Of a stretch of 64,000 nt of DNA, positions 17,202 to 26,119 are shown piece after piece; position 1 is the first letter of the stretch, and each line of letters opens with the position of its first letter. Both the position numbers and the translations under genes were made by a program. Source of the DNA: Cupriavidus pinatubonensis (lineage in GTDB: Bacteria > Pseudomonadota > Gammaproteobacteria > Burkholderiales > Burkholderiaceae); contig NZ_CP080767.1 in assembly GCF_019602855.1 (NCBI RefSeq), positions 3,410,001 through 3,474,000 on the forward strand. The letters run 5' to 3'. The notes beneath the pieces are model-generated. The model was not told the DNA's origin and did not search any database. It was given only the letters and a program-made list of their open reading frames with translations.

Positions 17202-18548
17202 ATGGCAGAAAACCTGAACCACGCCGTCACGGCGCCGGCCGTGATCGAGCTGCGCGGTGTATCGAAGATCTTCCGCACGGCTAACAAGAGCGACCGCGCC
17301 GTGCTCGAAGGCGTCGACCTGACGCTGCGCGAAGGCGAGATCGTGGCCATGCTCGGGAAGTCAGGCTCGGGCAAGTCGACGTTGCTGCGCATCATGGCCG
17401 GCCTCGTCGGCGCCGACCGCGGCGATGTGCAGTTCCGCGGCAACCGTCTCAACGGCACGGCCGAAGGCATCGCCATGGTGTTCCAGTCGTTCGCGCTGTT
17501 TCCGTGGCTGACGGTGCAGCAGAACGTCGAGCTGGGACTTGAAGCCCAGGGCGTCGCCAAGACCGAGCGCGCGCGCCGCGCCGAAGCGGCGATCGACATG
17601 ATCGGGCTATCCGGCTTCAACAGCGCATTGCCGCGCGAGCTGTCCGGCGGTATGCGCCAGCGCGTGGGCATTGCGCGCGCGCTCGTGACGCAGCCCGACC
17701 TGCTGCTGATGGACGAGGCGTTCTCCGCGCTCGACGTGCTGACCGGCGAGACACTGCGCGACGAGATGCTCGACCTGTGGGAAAGCGGCCGCGCCAACAT
17801 CAAGTGCATCCTGATCGTTTCGCACAATATCGAGGAAGCGGTGATGATGGCCGATCGCATCGTCATCCTGTCGAGCGATCCGGGGCGCATCCGCGCCGAA
17901 GTGCGCGTGCCGTTTCCGCGGCCGCGCAACCGCGACGATGCGCAGGTGCGCGCGCTGATCGACGAGGTCTACACGCTGATGACCTCGCCCGCGGCGGCCG
18001 AGCCGCGCGCGCCGGCGCTGGCGCCTTCCCGCCAGATCGGCTACCGGCTGCCCGAGGTCGACATCAGCCAGATGGATGCCATTCTGGATCTGCTGTCCGA
18101 ACCGCCGTTCCATGGCCGCGCGGATCTGCCGCACCTGGCCGACGAAGCCGGCCTCACCGACGACGACCTGCTGCCCGCGTGCGAAGCGCTCCAGCTGCTG
18201 CAGCTCGCGCATATCGAACGCGGCGACATCACGGTCACCGAGGCCGGCCGCCGCTATTACGCGGCCGAGCCGACCGTGCGCAAGGAAATGTTCGGCAGGC
18301 AGTTGCTTGCCCACGTCGCACTCGCCACGCATATCCGGCGCGAACTGGACGCGTCGGAGGACGGCGAAATCGGCGAGGAACAGGTGCTGCGCGAGCTGGA
18401 GGCGTTCCTCAAGCCCGAGGAAGCGGAGCGCGTGTTGTCGGTGGCGGTGGACTGGGGGCGGTACGGAGAGGTGTATGAGTACAGCTATAACAGCGGGATG
18501 TTGACGTTGCCGAGGGAAGAACAGGCGGAGTCCGGGGACACGCAGTAA
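17202..18548 (+). CDS. ABC transporter ATP-binding protein with AAA-associated C-terminal domain
   Basis: A 448-residue protein. Residues 1-250 are a NitT/TauT-type ATPase: Walker A GKSGSGKST, Q-loop VFQSFALFPW, signature LSGGMRQRVGIARAL, Walker B LLLMDEAFSALD, and the switch His in IVSHNIEEA. The remaining roughly 170 residues (from RLPEVDISQMDAILDLL) match the AAA-associated C-terminal domain found on some of these ATPases, possibly a helical winged-helix-like regulatory unit. It is the partner of the fused permease. Substrate unknown. Confidence 0.88.
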   Translation: MAENLNHAVTAPAVIELRGVSKIFRTANKSDRAVLEGVDLTLREGEIVAMLGKSGSGKSTLLRIMAGLVGADRGDVQFRGNRLNGTAEGIAMVFQSFALFPWLTVQQNVELGLEAQGVAKTERARRAEAAIDMIGLSGFNSALPRELSGGMRQRVGIARALVTQPDLLLMDEAFSALDVLTGETLRDEMLDLWESGRANIKCILIVSHNIEEAVMMADRIVILSSDPGRIRAEVRVPFPRPRNRDDAQVRALIDEVYTLMTSPAAAEPRAPALAPSRQIGYRLPEVDISQMDAILDLLSEPPFHGRADLPHLADEAGLTDDDLLPACEALQLLQLAHIERGDITVTEAGRRYYAAEPTVRKEMFGRQLLAHVALATHIRRELDASEDGEIGEEQVLRELEAFLKPEEAERVLSVAVDWGRYGEVYEYSYNSGMLTLPREEQAESGDTQ

Positions 18549-18573
18549 AGCGGGCGCCAGTCCGCGCCTTCGC

Positions 18574-20886
18574 TCAATCCCGCGTCCGCATCGCCCTTCC
18601 TATCGCGCCGGTGCGCAGCGCGATCTTTGCCGCATCCTCACGCAGCGCGCGCAACCGTCGTTCGAGCACCGCATTGGCGGGCCGGCCGGTCGAACTTGCC
18701 GTGGGGCCAGGCTCTTGAACGGATTCCCCTGCCGCCGCCGCATGCGCAAGTTCATCGGCGCGGCGCCGGTCGGCCGAATCGGCTAGCCGCGCACGCCTGT
18801 CATCGGCATGTTCGGGCGGCGGCCCTTCCAGCGAAGGACCGCTGACAATGGCCACCTGCTCGCTTGGGCGGATAAAACCCGCGCCGCGGCTACCAGAGCG
18901 GTCGTCCGCAGCCAATCGCTCGATCGCGAGCTGCAGGCTGCGATTCGCCGCATCGGTCGCCTGTTCGATCGCCGCTTCGGCCGCAGGAATATCAAGCTCG
19001 GTGTAATGCTGGCGCACCTGGATCCGAGCCGCCGCCACGTGCGCCGCCACCAGGTAGTTCTGCACGATGAAGCGGTTCAGGTTGTCCACCGCGCGGTGCC
19101 GGCTCTTGGGCTCGTCGAGCATGCGCTGGAACGAGCCGATCAGTGCCGACAGCGCATCCATGAACTGCTTGCGCTGCACGCGGTAGGCGAAATCATCCTT
19201 GGCCCGGCGCAGCAGCAGGTCGCGCGTGGCCGTGATGTAGCGGCGGTTGGCTTGCAACACGCCTTCCACAAGTTTCGGGATCGCGCGGTATTCCCAGCTC
19301 GGCAGCACGAAGCTGAACAACGACGCGATGATGCCGCCGATCACCGTATCGACCAGTCGTTCGCCCGCCGCATTTTGCGTGTTCGGCATCAGCAGGTTGA
19401 TCTGGATAAGCACCTGCACGCAGGCCGCGATCGCCGTGTAGCGGTACTTGATCGTCGAGAACGCCGCGCTCGCGACAAGTGCCAGGAACAGGAAGCCGAG
19501 CAGCACCAGCGGTTCGTCAAACACCTTCAGGATGCCCACGGAAATGATGCAGCCGATCAGTGTGCCGATCACGCGGTCGTTGTAGCGCTGCTTGGTCATG
19601 CTGAAGTTCGGCTTCAGGATGACGATGATGGTCAGCAGGATCCAGTACCCGTGCGAGGCGTATGGCAGGTGGTCCGCGATCCACAGCCCCAGGGCCACCG
19701 CCATCGAGATGCGAATCGCGAAGCGGAACGCCGGCGCACGCCACTTGAGGTTGTCGCGCAGCACGCCAAGCTCGTATTTCTGGCGCGTCAGGAACGGGGT
19801 CATGTCGGCGCCCGGCAGGACCTTGGCCGGCTCGACAGGCGTACGCGAGGCCTCGTGCAGCTGCCCGATCAGCGTGATGGCGCCGCGAATCATGTCCAGC
19901 GTCTCGCACAGCGCCGTCATCGCCGCAGGCGAAATGTGGTGGTGGCGAAGCTGGGCGATCTCGCGCTCCACCGCGCGCAGGTCGTCGCGGTAGTCGACGG
20001 CGGCGTAGGACGGCCGCCCGCGCGTGACTTCGTAGGCAATCTCCTCGACGTCCTTGCACATCAGCATCACCAGCCGATGCAGGTGGTCGAGCACCGGCGT
20101 GCTGCCAAAGGTTTGCCGCAGCAGCGGATAGTCAGTGTTGGTCGACAGGATGTACTCGTACAGGTCGAGCATGCGCAGGTGGACCTGCACCAGCAGCCCG
20201 TCATGCGGCGTACGGTTGCCGCGCAGCACCAGATCTCGCGCGGCCTGCTGGCGCTCGGCCACGATGATCTGCTGCCGAACGAGCCGGTTGAACTGCGCCT
20301 CGTAATCATTGCCGGCGTCGTAGAAGGCGGCCTTGACCTCGAGATAGCTGGCCATCTCGTACAGCGATTCCGCGAGGATCTGCTGCTTGGTGCGGCGCTC
20401 GGTGATCCAGCTTACGAGCATCGCATAGGCCAGATACGCCACGGCGCCGAGGATAAACAACGCCGTGTGCTCGAGCGCGCGGCGCACCACGAAGTCCTCG
20501 TTGATGGTCAGCGTCATCACGAACAGCGTGGAGAACTGCAGCGGCAGCGTCTTGTTGCCGTACACCGACATCATGCCGGCCATGAACGTGACCAGCACGA
20601 GCACGAATGGCATCACACGTGAGAATGGCGTTGCCAGCGCCACCACCAGCGTGACGGCACCGCAAAGCAGCACGCTGGCCAGCATCTCGTTGAACTTGTG
20701 GTTCACGGGGCTGGGCAGGTCCATCAGGCTGGTGCACAGCGCGCCCATCGAGATCACCATCGCCGTGGGCAGGTCGGCGAACTGCAGCGCGATCAGCGTG
20801 GCGCCGATCACCCCCGTGGCCGAGCGCAGGCCACGGTAGACATAGTGCGAATAAACGAAGGTGCGGGGATCGTGCGCGTATTGCAT
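18574..20886 (-). CDS. FUSC-family inner-membrane protein (YccS/AaeB-like)
   Basis: A 770-residue protein with two membrane blocks, about residues 20-160 and 390-520, each with five or six hydrophobic helices, separated and followed by large soluble regions. The fusaric-acid-resistance (FUSC) pattern is visible in GYWILLTIIVILKPNFSMTKQRYNDRVIGTLIGC, a hallmark of YccS/YhfK/AaeB relatives. Family members are proposed aromatic-acid or toxin exporters. The C-terminal 100 residues are low-complexity, Pro/Asp/Arg-rich. No membrane fusion partner is adjacent, so a YccS-like stand-alone role is more likely. Confidence 0.88.
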   Translation of the reverse strand: MQYAHDPRTFVYSHYVYRGLRSATGVIGATLIALQFADLPTAMVISMGALCTSLMDLPSPVNHKFNEMLASVLLCGAVTLVVALATPFSRVMPFVLVLVTFMAGMMSVYGNKTLPLQFSTLFVMTLTINEDFVVRRALEHTALFILGAVAYLAYAMLVSWITERRTKQQILAESLYEMASYLEVKAAFYDAGNDYEAQFNRLVRQQIIVAERQQAARDLVLRGNRTPHDGLLVQVHLRMLDLYEYILSTNTDYPLLRQTFGSTPVLDHLHRLVMLMCKDVEEIAYEVTRGRPSYAAVDYRDDLRAVEREIAQLRHHHISPAAMTALCETLDMIRGAITLIGQLHEASRTPVEPAKVLPGADMTPFLTRQKYELGVLRDNLKWRAPAFRFAIRISMAVALGLWIADHLPYASHGYWILLTIIVILKPNFSMTKQRYNDRVIGTLIGCIISVGILKVFDEPLVLLGFLFLALVASAAFSTIKYRYTAIAACVQVLIQINLLMPNTQNAAGERLVDTVIGGIIASLFSFVLPSWEYRAIPKLVEGVLQANRRYITATRDLLLRRAKDDFAYRVQRKQFMDALSALIGSFQRMLDEPKSRHRAVDNLNRFIVQNYLVAAHVAAARIQVRQHYTELDIPAAEAAIEQATDAANRSLQLAIERLAADDRSGSRGAGFIRPSEQVAIVSGPSLEGPPPEHADDRRARLADSADRRRADELAHAAAAGESVQEPGPTASSTGRPANAVLERRLRALREDAAKIALRTGAIGRAMRTRD

Positions 20887-20939
20887 GGACGCGTGGCTAG
20901 GTCAGGCTGGGGGGAGATGCGGGCGGGAATGGAGACGCT

Positions 20940-22778
20940 TCAGCGTCCCAGCCAGCGCGTGCGCGAAGCGTGTTTCCCGCTCTCCAAGGTCAGCTTGAAC
21001 TGCGCCGCCGGTTCGCGTGCCAGCGTGATCGGCAACACCTGCAGTTCATCGCGACGGAATACGTGCAGCGTGACCGGGTCGCCGGCGCGGTAGCGTCCGA
21101 GCAGCTTGTCGAGCTGCCCCGGCGCAACGCGCAAGCCATCCACGGCGGCAAGCAAGTCGCCCGCGGAGATGCCGCCGGCCTGCGCGGCGCCGCCGTCGAG
21201 CACCTGCGTCACGCGCACCCAGCCGTCGTCAGTCTTGGTCTTGATGCCGAGCGCCGCCGTGCGGGCCGGCTTCTGTGCCTCGGCCTTGACGCCGAAGCGC
21301 TTGAACAGCGGCGCCAGCGGCAGTTCGCCGGTGCCTTCGGTCAGCGAACGCAGCAACGCGCCGAGGCGCAGGCCCGTGATCTCGTCGAACAGCGCATGGA
21401 CTTCGGCTTCAGTCACGCCACGCTGCACGGCGTCCGGCGCATAGAAGTCACGCCCGTAGCGCTGCCACAGCGCGCGCATGACGTCGTCGAGCGAACGCCG
21501 GCCGGCGGTCTTGTCGCGGATGGTCAGGTCCAGCGCCAGCGCTACCAGCGACCCCTTGGTGTAGTAGCTGACGATGGCATTGGGCGCGTTTTCGTCCTGG
21601 CGGTAGTACTTGGTCCACGCATCGAACGAGCTTTCGGCCACGCTCTGCTTGGTGCGGCCGTTGCCGCGCAGCACGCCATTCCAGGTCTTGGCCAGCATCT
21701 CGACATACTGCGTGTCGGTCACGCAGCCCGAGCGCACCAGCACGAGGTCGTCGTAGTAGCTCGTGAAACCCTCGAACAGCCACAGCAGCGGCGTGTAGGT
21801 TTCTTCCTGCAGCCGGTATGGCACGAACGCCGCGGGCTTGATGCGCTTGACGTTCCAGGTATGGAAATACTCGTGGCTGCACAGGCCCAGGAACGTGCGA
21901 TAGCCCTCGCTGGTCTCGCTGTCGGCGAGCACAGGCAGGTCCGAACGCGCGCACATCAGCGCGGTGCTGGCGCGATGCTCGAGGCCACCGTAGCCGTCGG
22001 TGGTGACCATCGTCATGAAGACGTAGCGGCGGTTGCTGTCGAGGAACGGCGCGCGTGCGCTGCGCGGTTCGAACAGGCGGATCTGCGCTTCGCAGATTCG
22101 CTTGAGGTCGCGGCAAACGCGATCGATGTCGAGCTGCGGCACGCGACCCGTGAAGACCACGTCGTGCTGGGCGCCGCATGCGCGGAACGTCGCCATCAGG
22201 AAATCGCCCATTTCGACCGGATGGTCGACCAGTTCGTCGTAGTCAGCGACCTGGTAACGGCCGAAGCCATAGCGCTTTGCGCCTTCACGGCCCGAGGCTT
22301 CACGCATCGCCGTGGCAACGCGCCAGTTGCGGTAGGTCTCGCCGGCGGGCGCGTGGATGTCCACGGTGCACGGCTGATCTTCCTGTCCGTCCACGCACAG
22401 GAAGACCGAACTGCCGTTGAAGAAGCCGTGGGTCGTATCGAGATGCGCGGCGCGCACCGACAGATCCCACGCGTAGACCTCGTAGCTCAGCGTGAGCGGA
22501 CCGGCGGAAACATCGACCGGCGCGGCCTGCCAGCTCTGCTTGTCGAGCTTGGTCAGCGCCACGGCTTTGCCCCCCGCATCGGCGCGGATGCGCACGATAT
22601 GGCGGGCGAAGTCGCGAATCATGTAGCTGCCCGGAATCCAGGCCGGCAGGAAAAAGCGCTGGCCGGCGGAATCGGGCGAAGTCACCGTGACGGTGACGGC
22701 GAAGAGATGCGCTTCGGGTTGAAGCGGAGCGATGGCATAGCGGATCGGCGTCATGGGCATGATTGTATCGTTCGTCAT
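20940..22778 (-). CDS. M61-family metallopeptidase with PDZ domain (glycyl aminopeptidase-like)
   Basis: About 612 residues. The zinc site HEYFHTWNVKR lies around residue 300, with the downstream Glu in WLFEGFTSYYDDL. The N-terminal beta-domain includes LPAWIPGSYMIRDFARH, characteristic of M61, and a C-terminal PDZ-like segment contains GGAAQAGGISAGDLLAAVDG. Family enzymes cleave N-terminal Gly or Ala. No secretion signal is obvious. Start: ATG 22778 chosen; ATGs at 22760 and 22754 (MTPIRYAIAP, closest to the family's usual start) are alternatives. Confidence 0.9.
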   Translation of the reverse strand: MTNDTIMPMTPIRYAIAPLQPEAHLFAVTVTVTSPDSAGQRFFLPAWIPGSYMIRDFARHIVRIRADAGGKAVALTKLDKQSWQAAPVDVSAGPLTLSYEVYAWDLSVRAAHLDTTHGFFNGSSVFLCVDGQEDQPCTVDIHAPAGETYRNWRVATAMREASGREGAKRYGFGRYQVADYDELVDHPVEMGDFLMATFRACGAQHDVVFTGRVPQLDIDRVCRDLKRICEAQIRLFEPRSARAPFLDSNRRYVFMTMVTTDGYGGLEHRASTALMCARSDLPVLADSETSEGYRTFLGLCSHEYFHTWNVKRIKPAAFVPYRLQEETYTPLLWLFEGFTSYYDDLVLVRSGCVTDTQYVEMLAKTWNGVLRGNGRTKQSVAESSFDAWTKYYRQDENAPNAIVSYYTKGSLVALALDLTIRDKTAGRRSLDDVMRALWQRYGRDFYAPDAVQRGVTEAEVHALFDEITGLRLGALLRSLTEGTGELPLAPLFKRFGVKAEAQKPARTAALGIKTKTDDGWVRVTQVLDGGAAQAGGISAGDLLAAVDGLRVAPGQLDKLLGRYRAGDPVTLHVFRRDELQVLPITLAREPAAQFKLTLESGKHASRTRWLGR

Positions 22779-22809
22779 TCGGCGCGATCCGCCGAGGCTG
22801 CCAACGCGC

Positions 22810-23814
22810 TCAGCTGCGGTTGACGTTGACCACCGTGCGCCCACGCAGGCCGCCTTCGACGATGCTGCGGCCGGCTTCGACCGCTTCGCCCAGTGCGATC
22901 TCGCGCGTGATCGCGTTGAGGCGATCCGGCTCGAGGTCCGTGGCCAGCCGCGCCCATGCCTGTTCGCGCAGCGACATGGCTGCCATCACGCTGTCGATAC
23001 CGGCCAGCGTCACGCTGCGCAGGATGAACGGCGCGACCGAAGCCGGGAAGTCCATGCCCTGCGCGAGCCCGCATGCCGTGACTACGCCGCCGTACCGCAC
23101 CTGCGCGCACGCGTTGACGAGCGTGTGCGAACCCACCGCATCAATCACGGCGGCCCAGCGTTCCTTCTGCAGCGGCTTGCCCGGCGCCGACAGTTCGGCA
23201 CGGTCGATGACCTCCGCTGCGCCCAGCGCCTTGAGGAAATCCGCCTCATCGCGCTTGCCGGTGGACGCCACCACGCGATAGCCGAGCTTGCCGAGAATCG
23301 CGATCGCCACCGTGCCCACGCCGCCCGATGCGCCAGTGACCAGCACATCGCCATCGCCGGGACGCACGGGGCCATTGACGCCGCCGCGCTCCAGTCCGAG
23401 CACCGATAGCATCGCCGTATAGCCTGCCGTGCCGATCGCCATGGCCTGGCGCGTCGTGAAGGCATCGGGCAGCCGCACCAGCCAGTCGCCCTTCAGGCGC
23501 GCACGCTGCGCCAGGCAGCCCCAGTGCGTTTCGCCGACGCCATAGCCGTTCAGCACCACCTTGTCGCCGGCCTTCCAGCGCGGGTGCGCGGACTCCAGCA
23601 CCGTGCCGGCACCATCGATGCCGGCCACCATCGGCCACTTGCGCACCACGGGCGAACGCCCCGTGATCGCCAGGCCGTCCTTGAAGTTGATCGTCGAATA
23701 GTCGACCGCGACCAGCACGTCCCCCTCAGTGGGCAGTTGGCTCTCATCCAGCGTGGCGATGTTGGCCTGGGTCGCGCCGTCGGCCTGTGTCAGCAGCAAT
23801 GCCTGGAACGTCAT
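22810..23814 (-). CDS. acuI: Acrylyl-CoA reductase / YhdH-type quinone oxidoreductase
   Basis: Medium-chain dehydrogenase/reductase of 334 residues, zinc-free. It has the YhdH/AcuI signatures VAVDYSTINFKDGLAITG and GIDGAGTV, and the NADPH fold with VTGASGGVGTVAIAILGKLGYRVVASTGK. AcuI reduces the toxic intermediate acrylyl-CoA to propionyl-CoA. The assignment within the YhdH/AcuI group is likely but the physiological substrate is inferred. A strong AGGAGACTTCC site precedes the ATG. Confidence 0.85.
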   Translation of the reverse strand: MTFQALLLTQADGATQANIATLDESQLPTEGDVLVAVDYSTINFKDGLAITGRSPVVRKWPMVAGIDGAGTVLESAHPRWKAGDKVVLNGYGVGETHWGCLAQRARLKGDWLVRLPDAFTTRQAMAIGTAGYTAMLSVLGLERGGVNGPVRPGDGDVLVTGASGGVGTVAIAILGKLGYRVVASTGKRDEADFLKALGAAEVIDRAELSAPGKPLQKERWAAVIDAVGSHTLVNACAQVRYGGVVTACGLAQGMDFPASVAPFILRSVTLAGIDSVMAAMSLREQAWARLATDLEPDRLNAITREIALGEAVEAGRSIVEGGLRGRTVVNVNRS

Positions 23815-23881
23815 GGAAGTCTCCTGTGCCGCCCTGCCGGGCGATCTTGCGAAGGGATGATGCGGGGATGGTCCGCAAAGC

Positions 23882-23905
23882 AAAACGGCCGGACTGAGCC
23901 GGCCG
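23882..23905 (-). terminator. Rho-independent terminator of dsbC
   Basis: Read on the minus strand, CGGCCGG and CCGGCCG form a 7-bp stem with a 6-base loop (arms at 23886-23892 and 23899-23905), followed by TTTTGCTTTG. It lies just after the dsbC stop and before the acuI start, so acuI probably has its own promoter. Confidence 0.7.
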
Positions 23906-23937
23906 CCTGCTCGGGCCGGGACATTGCCGGCCGATCC

Positions 23938-24687
23938 TTACTTCTTGATGCTGGCGAGCTTGCGTTCGAGCGTGCCGGCGTCGGCCGCGCCCGGAATGCG
24001 CGTGCCGTCCATGAAGAACACCGCGGGCGTGCCCGTGATGTTCATGCGCTGGCCGAGTGCGAGGTTGTCGTCGAGCGGCGTCTTGCAGTTGCCGTTGCCG
24101 GTCAGCGCGACCTTGTTCAGCATCCAGTCGCGCCACGCCTTGGTGCGGTCGGCGGAGCACCAGACCTGCTTCGCCTTGGTTTCCGAATCGGGCGACAGCA
24201 CCGGATACAGGAAGGTGTAGACCGTGATGTTGTCCATCTGCTGGAAGGTCTGCTCGATGCGCTTGCAGTAGCCGCAGTTCGGATCGGAGAACACGGCGAC
24301 CTGGCGGCTGCCGTCTCCCTTGGTCCATTTGATGGCGCGCGCGAGCGGCAGGTCGGACCACTTGATGCGGTTGATGTCGGCCAGGCGCTCTTCCGTCAGG
24401 TTGGTGCCGGTCTTGGTATCGATCATCTCGCCGTTGATCACGTAGCGGCCGGTGGCATCGGTGTAGACCACCTGCCCGCCGACATTGACCTCGAACAGGC
24501 CGGGCACCGGGCTCTTGGTCACGCTCTTCACTTCGGCGCGGCCGCCCAGCATCTTCTGCAGGGATTCCTTGATGCGGTCCGTGCCCGGTTCGCCCGCCGC
24601 CATGGCGTGCAGGGCAAAGCCTGCGGCCGCCAGGCCGCCGGCAATGGCAGTGGTCCAGGCAGGGTGGCGGCGCATGAGTTGGAACAT
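23938..24687 (-). CDS. dsbC: Thiol:disulfide interchange protein DsbC
   Basis: Periplasmic disulfide isomerase, 249 residues. A signal peptide (residues 1-31, ending ALHAMAAG) precedes the N-terminal dimerisation domain (ESLQKMLGGRAEVKSVTKSPVPGLFEVNVGG). The thioredoxin domain carries the active site CGYC at residues 138-141 within VFSDPNCGYCKRIE, the cis-Pro in GTPAVFFMDGTRI, and a second Cys pair (VWCSAD and NCKTPL) as in DsbC. It is followed by the terminator at 23882. Confidence 0.95.
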   Translation of the reverse strand: MFQLMRRHPAWTTAIAGGLAAAGFALHAMAAGEPGTDRIKESLQKMLGGRAEVKSVTKSPVPGLFEVNVGGQVVYTDATGRYVINGEMIDTKTGTNLTEERLADINRIKWSDLPLARAIKWTKGDGSRQVAVFSDPNCGYCKRIEQTFQQMDNITVYTFLYPVLSPDSETKAKQVWCSADRTKAWRDWMLNKVALTGNGNCKTPLDDNLALGQRMNITGTPAVFFMDGTRIPGAADAGTLERKLASIKK

Positions 24688-24727
24688 ATCGACTCCAGGT
24701 ATTCAGTCAAGGTCCGGGCACCCGGCG

Positions 24728-26005
24728 TCAGCCGAGCGCCCGTTCAATCAGGATGCGCTTGAGCAGCGACTGCCGCCCTACGGTGCGGATGCCGGTGTTG
24801 CGCACCACGCGCGCCGCGCTGCCGGGCAGCGAGAACAAGCGGTGCAGGCCGTCGGTCGCGGCGGTCAGCGACAGCAAGTCGGTGGCGCGCGCGCGCTCAT
24901 AGCGGCGCAGCAGGCGCAGGTCGCCCTCGCTGCGGAAAGATTCTTTGGCGGCCATGACCTTGCCGAGTTCCGCAACATCGCGCAAACCCAGGTTCATGCC
25001 CTGCCCCGCAAGCGGATGCACCACATGCGCGGCGTCGCCCACCAGCGCCAGATGCGGCTGCACAAACTGCTCCGCGCGCTGCAGCACCAGCGGAAATCCC
25101 TGCGCCGGCGTGATACACCGCAGCGTGCCGAACTGGCTGCCAACTGCGCCGGAGGCAGCTTGCATTACTGTGTTGGCCAGCGCCTCTGGCGACAGCGCGA
25201 GCAGGTCATGCGCGTGCGCCTCGTCGGCCGACCACACCATCGACACGCGCGAACCCGGCAGCGGCAGCATGGCGAGGATCTCGCCGTTGGCGGGCTCCTC
25301 GTCGGCCATCAGCTTTTCCGGGGCGCCCAGGAACCACTGCCAAGCCGTGTCGTGGTGCGGCCGCTCGCATTCGAAGTTCGCCACCACGCCAAGCTGGCGG
25401 TAACGCCGCGTGGTCACGCCGATATGGCACTGCTGGCGCACCCAGGAGCGCGCGCCATCGGCCCCGACCACACATGCCGCGCGGATCTTCGTACCACCGG
25501 AAAGCGTCAGGGTGGCGCCATCGGCATCGCGCTCCAAGCTTGCGGCGGTGTCGTCATGCCACTGGACCTGGTGCTGGAAGCCGAGCGCGGTATCGAGCGC
25601 GCGCTCCACGAGCCCGGACTCGACGATCCACGCGAGCTGCGGCACGGCCGCGGCGTAGGCCGAGAAATGCAGGTCGCCATCGAGGCTCGGCGAGGTCTCG
25701 GCGGCGCTCACGTCGCCGAACACGCGCATATCGCGCACTGGCTGGATGCGGGACGGATCGAGCGCCTCCCACACGCGCATGCGCGCGAGCAGCGCCTGCG
25801 AACTCGCGGAAAACGCATAGATACGGCTATCCCAGTCGTCAGGCCCGGCCGGGGGGCGCCCGCGCGTTGGACGCGGCGCGGCCAGGGCCACGCTCATGCC
25901 CTGCTGCGCCAGCAGCAGCGCGCAGGACTTGCCCACGATGCCGCCGCCGACAACGGCGATCTGGAAAGCTGAGGAATTGCGGATGGACGCGTTGGATCGG
26001 GTCAT
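24728..26005 (-). CDS. FAD-dependent hydroxylase, UbiH/UbiF/COQ6 family
   Basis: A 425-residue flavoprotein monooxygenase. It has the Rossmann GGGIVG near residues 19-24, DGARSWVRQQ in the middle, and the second FAD motif VGDAAHVVHPLAGQGMNLGLRDVAEL. This pattern is that of aerobic ubiquinone-ring hydroxylases; which carbon it hydroxylates cannot be told. A TATAAT on the minus strand (26017-26012) ends six bases before the ATG, so the mRNA may be leaderless; there is no Shine-Dalgarno. It precedes dsbC by 40 bases. Confidence 0.9.
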   Translation of the reverse strand: MTRSNASIRNSSAFQIAVVGGGIVGKSCALLLAQQGMSVALAAPRPTRGRPPAGPDDWDSRIYAFSASSQALLARMRVWEALDPSRIQPVRDMRVFGDVSAAETSPSLDGDLHFSAYAAAVPQLAWIVESGLVERALDTALGFQHQVQWHDDTAASLERDADGATLTLSGGTKIRAACVVGADGARSWVRQQCHIGVTTRRYRQLGVVANFECERPHHDTAWQWFLGAPEKLMADEEPANGEILAMLPLPGSRVSMVWSADEAHAHDLLALSPEALANTVMQAASGAVGSQFGTLRCITPAQGFPLVLQRAEQFVQPHLALVGDAAHVVHPLAGQGMNLGLRDVAELGKVMAAKESFRSEGDLRLLRRYERARATDLLSLTAATDGLHRLFSLPGSAARVVRNTGIRTVGRQSLLKRILIERALG

Positions 26006-26011
26006 GGCTGG

Positions 26012-26017
26012 ATTATA
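26012..26017 (-). promoter_or_regulatory. -10 box TATAAT next to the start codon of the UbiH-family gene
   Basis: A consensus TATAAT is placed six bases upstream of the ATG at 26005, which puts the expected transcription start at or next to the A of ATG. No recognisable -35 box is found at the correct spacing. This supports a leaderless or near-leaderless transcript, by inference. Confidence 0.4.
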
Positions 26018-26084
26018 GCCACCTCACCCGCGCGGCCCCGGCGGCTCATGGCGCGGCGGGGCAAGGCCGAGAGCCCCCATCCGC

Positions 26085-26090
26085 TAGAAT
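26085..26090 (+). promoter_or_regulatory. Candidate -10 box for ychF
   Basis: TAGAAT lies 29 bases before the ychF ATG in the short intergenic gap. The -35 region is not clear. Single hexamer evidence only. Confidence 0.3.
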
Positions 26091-26119
26091 ATGGGTTTTG
26101 CTATTTCCCGCCTGACACC

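Noticed and set aside
15737..17929. 730-residue minus-strand frame across the ABC permease and ATPase
   Set aside because: Antisense to two clearly conserved proteins; rich in Arg and Ser; no start signal. High GC with biased third positions explains the length.
18808..20622. 604-residue plus-strand frame opposite the FUSC gene
   Set aside because: Shadow frame; the opposite strand has clear membrane helices and family motifs.
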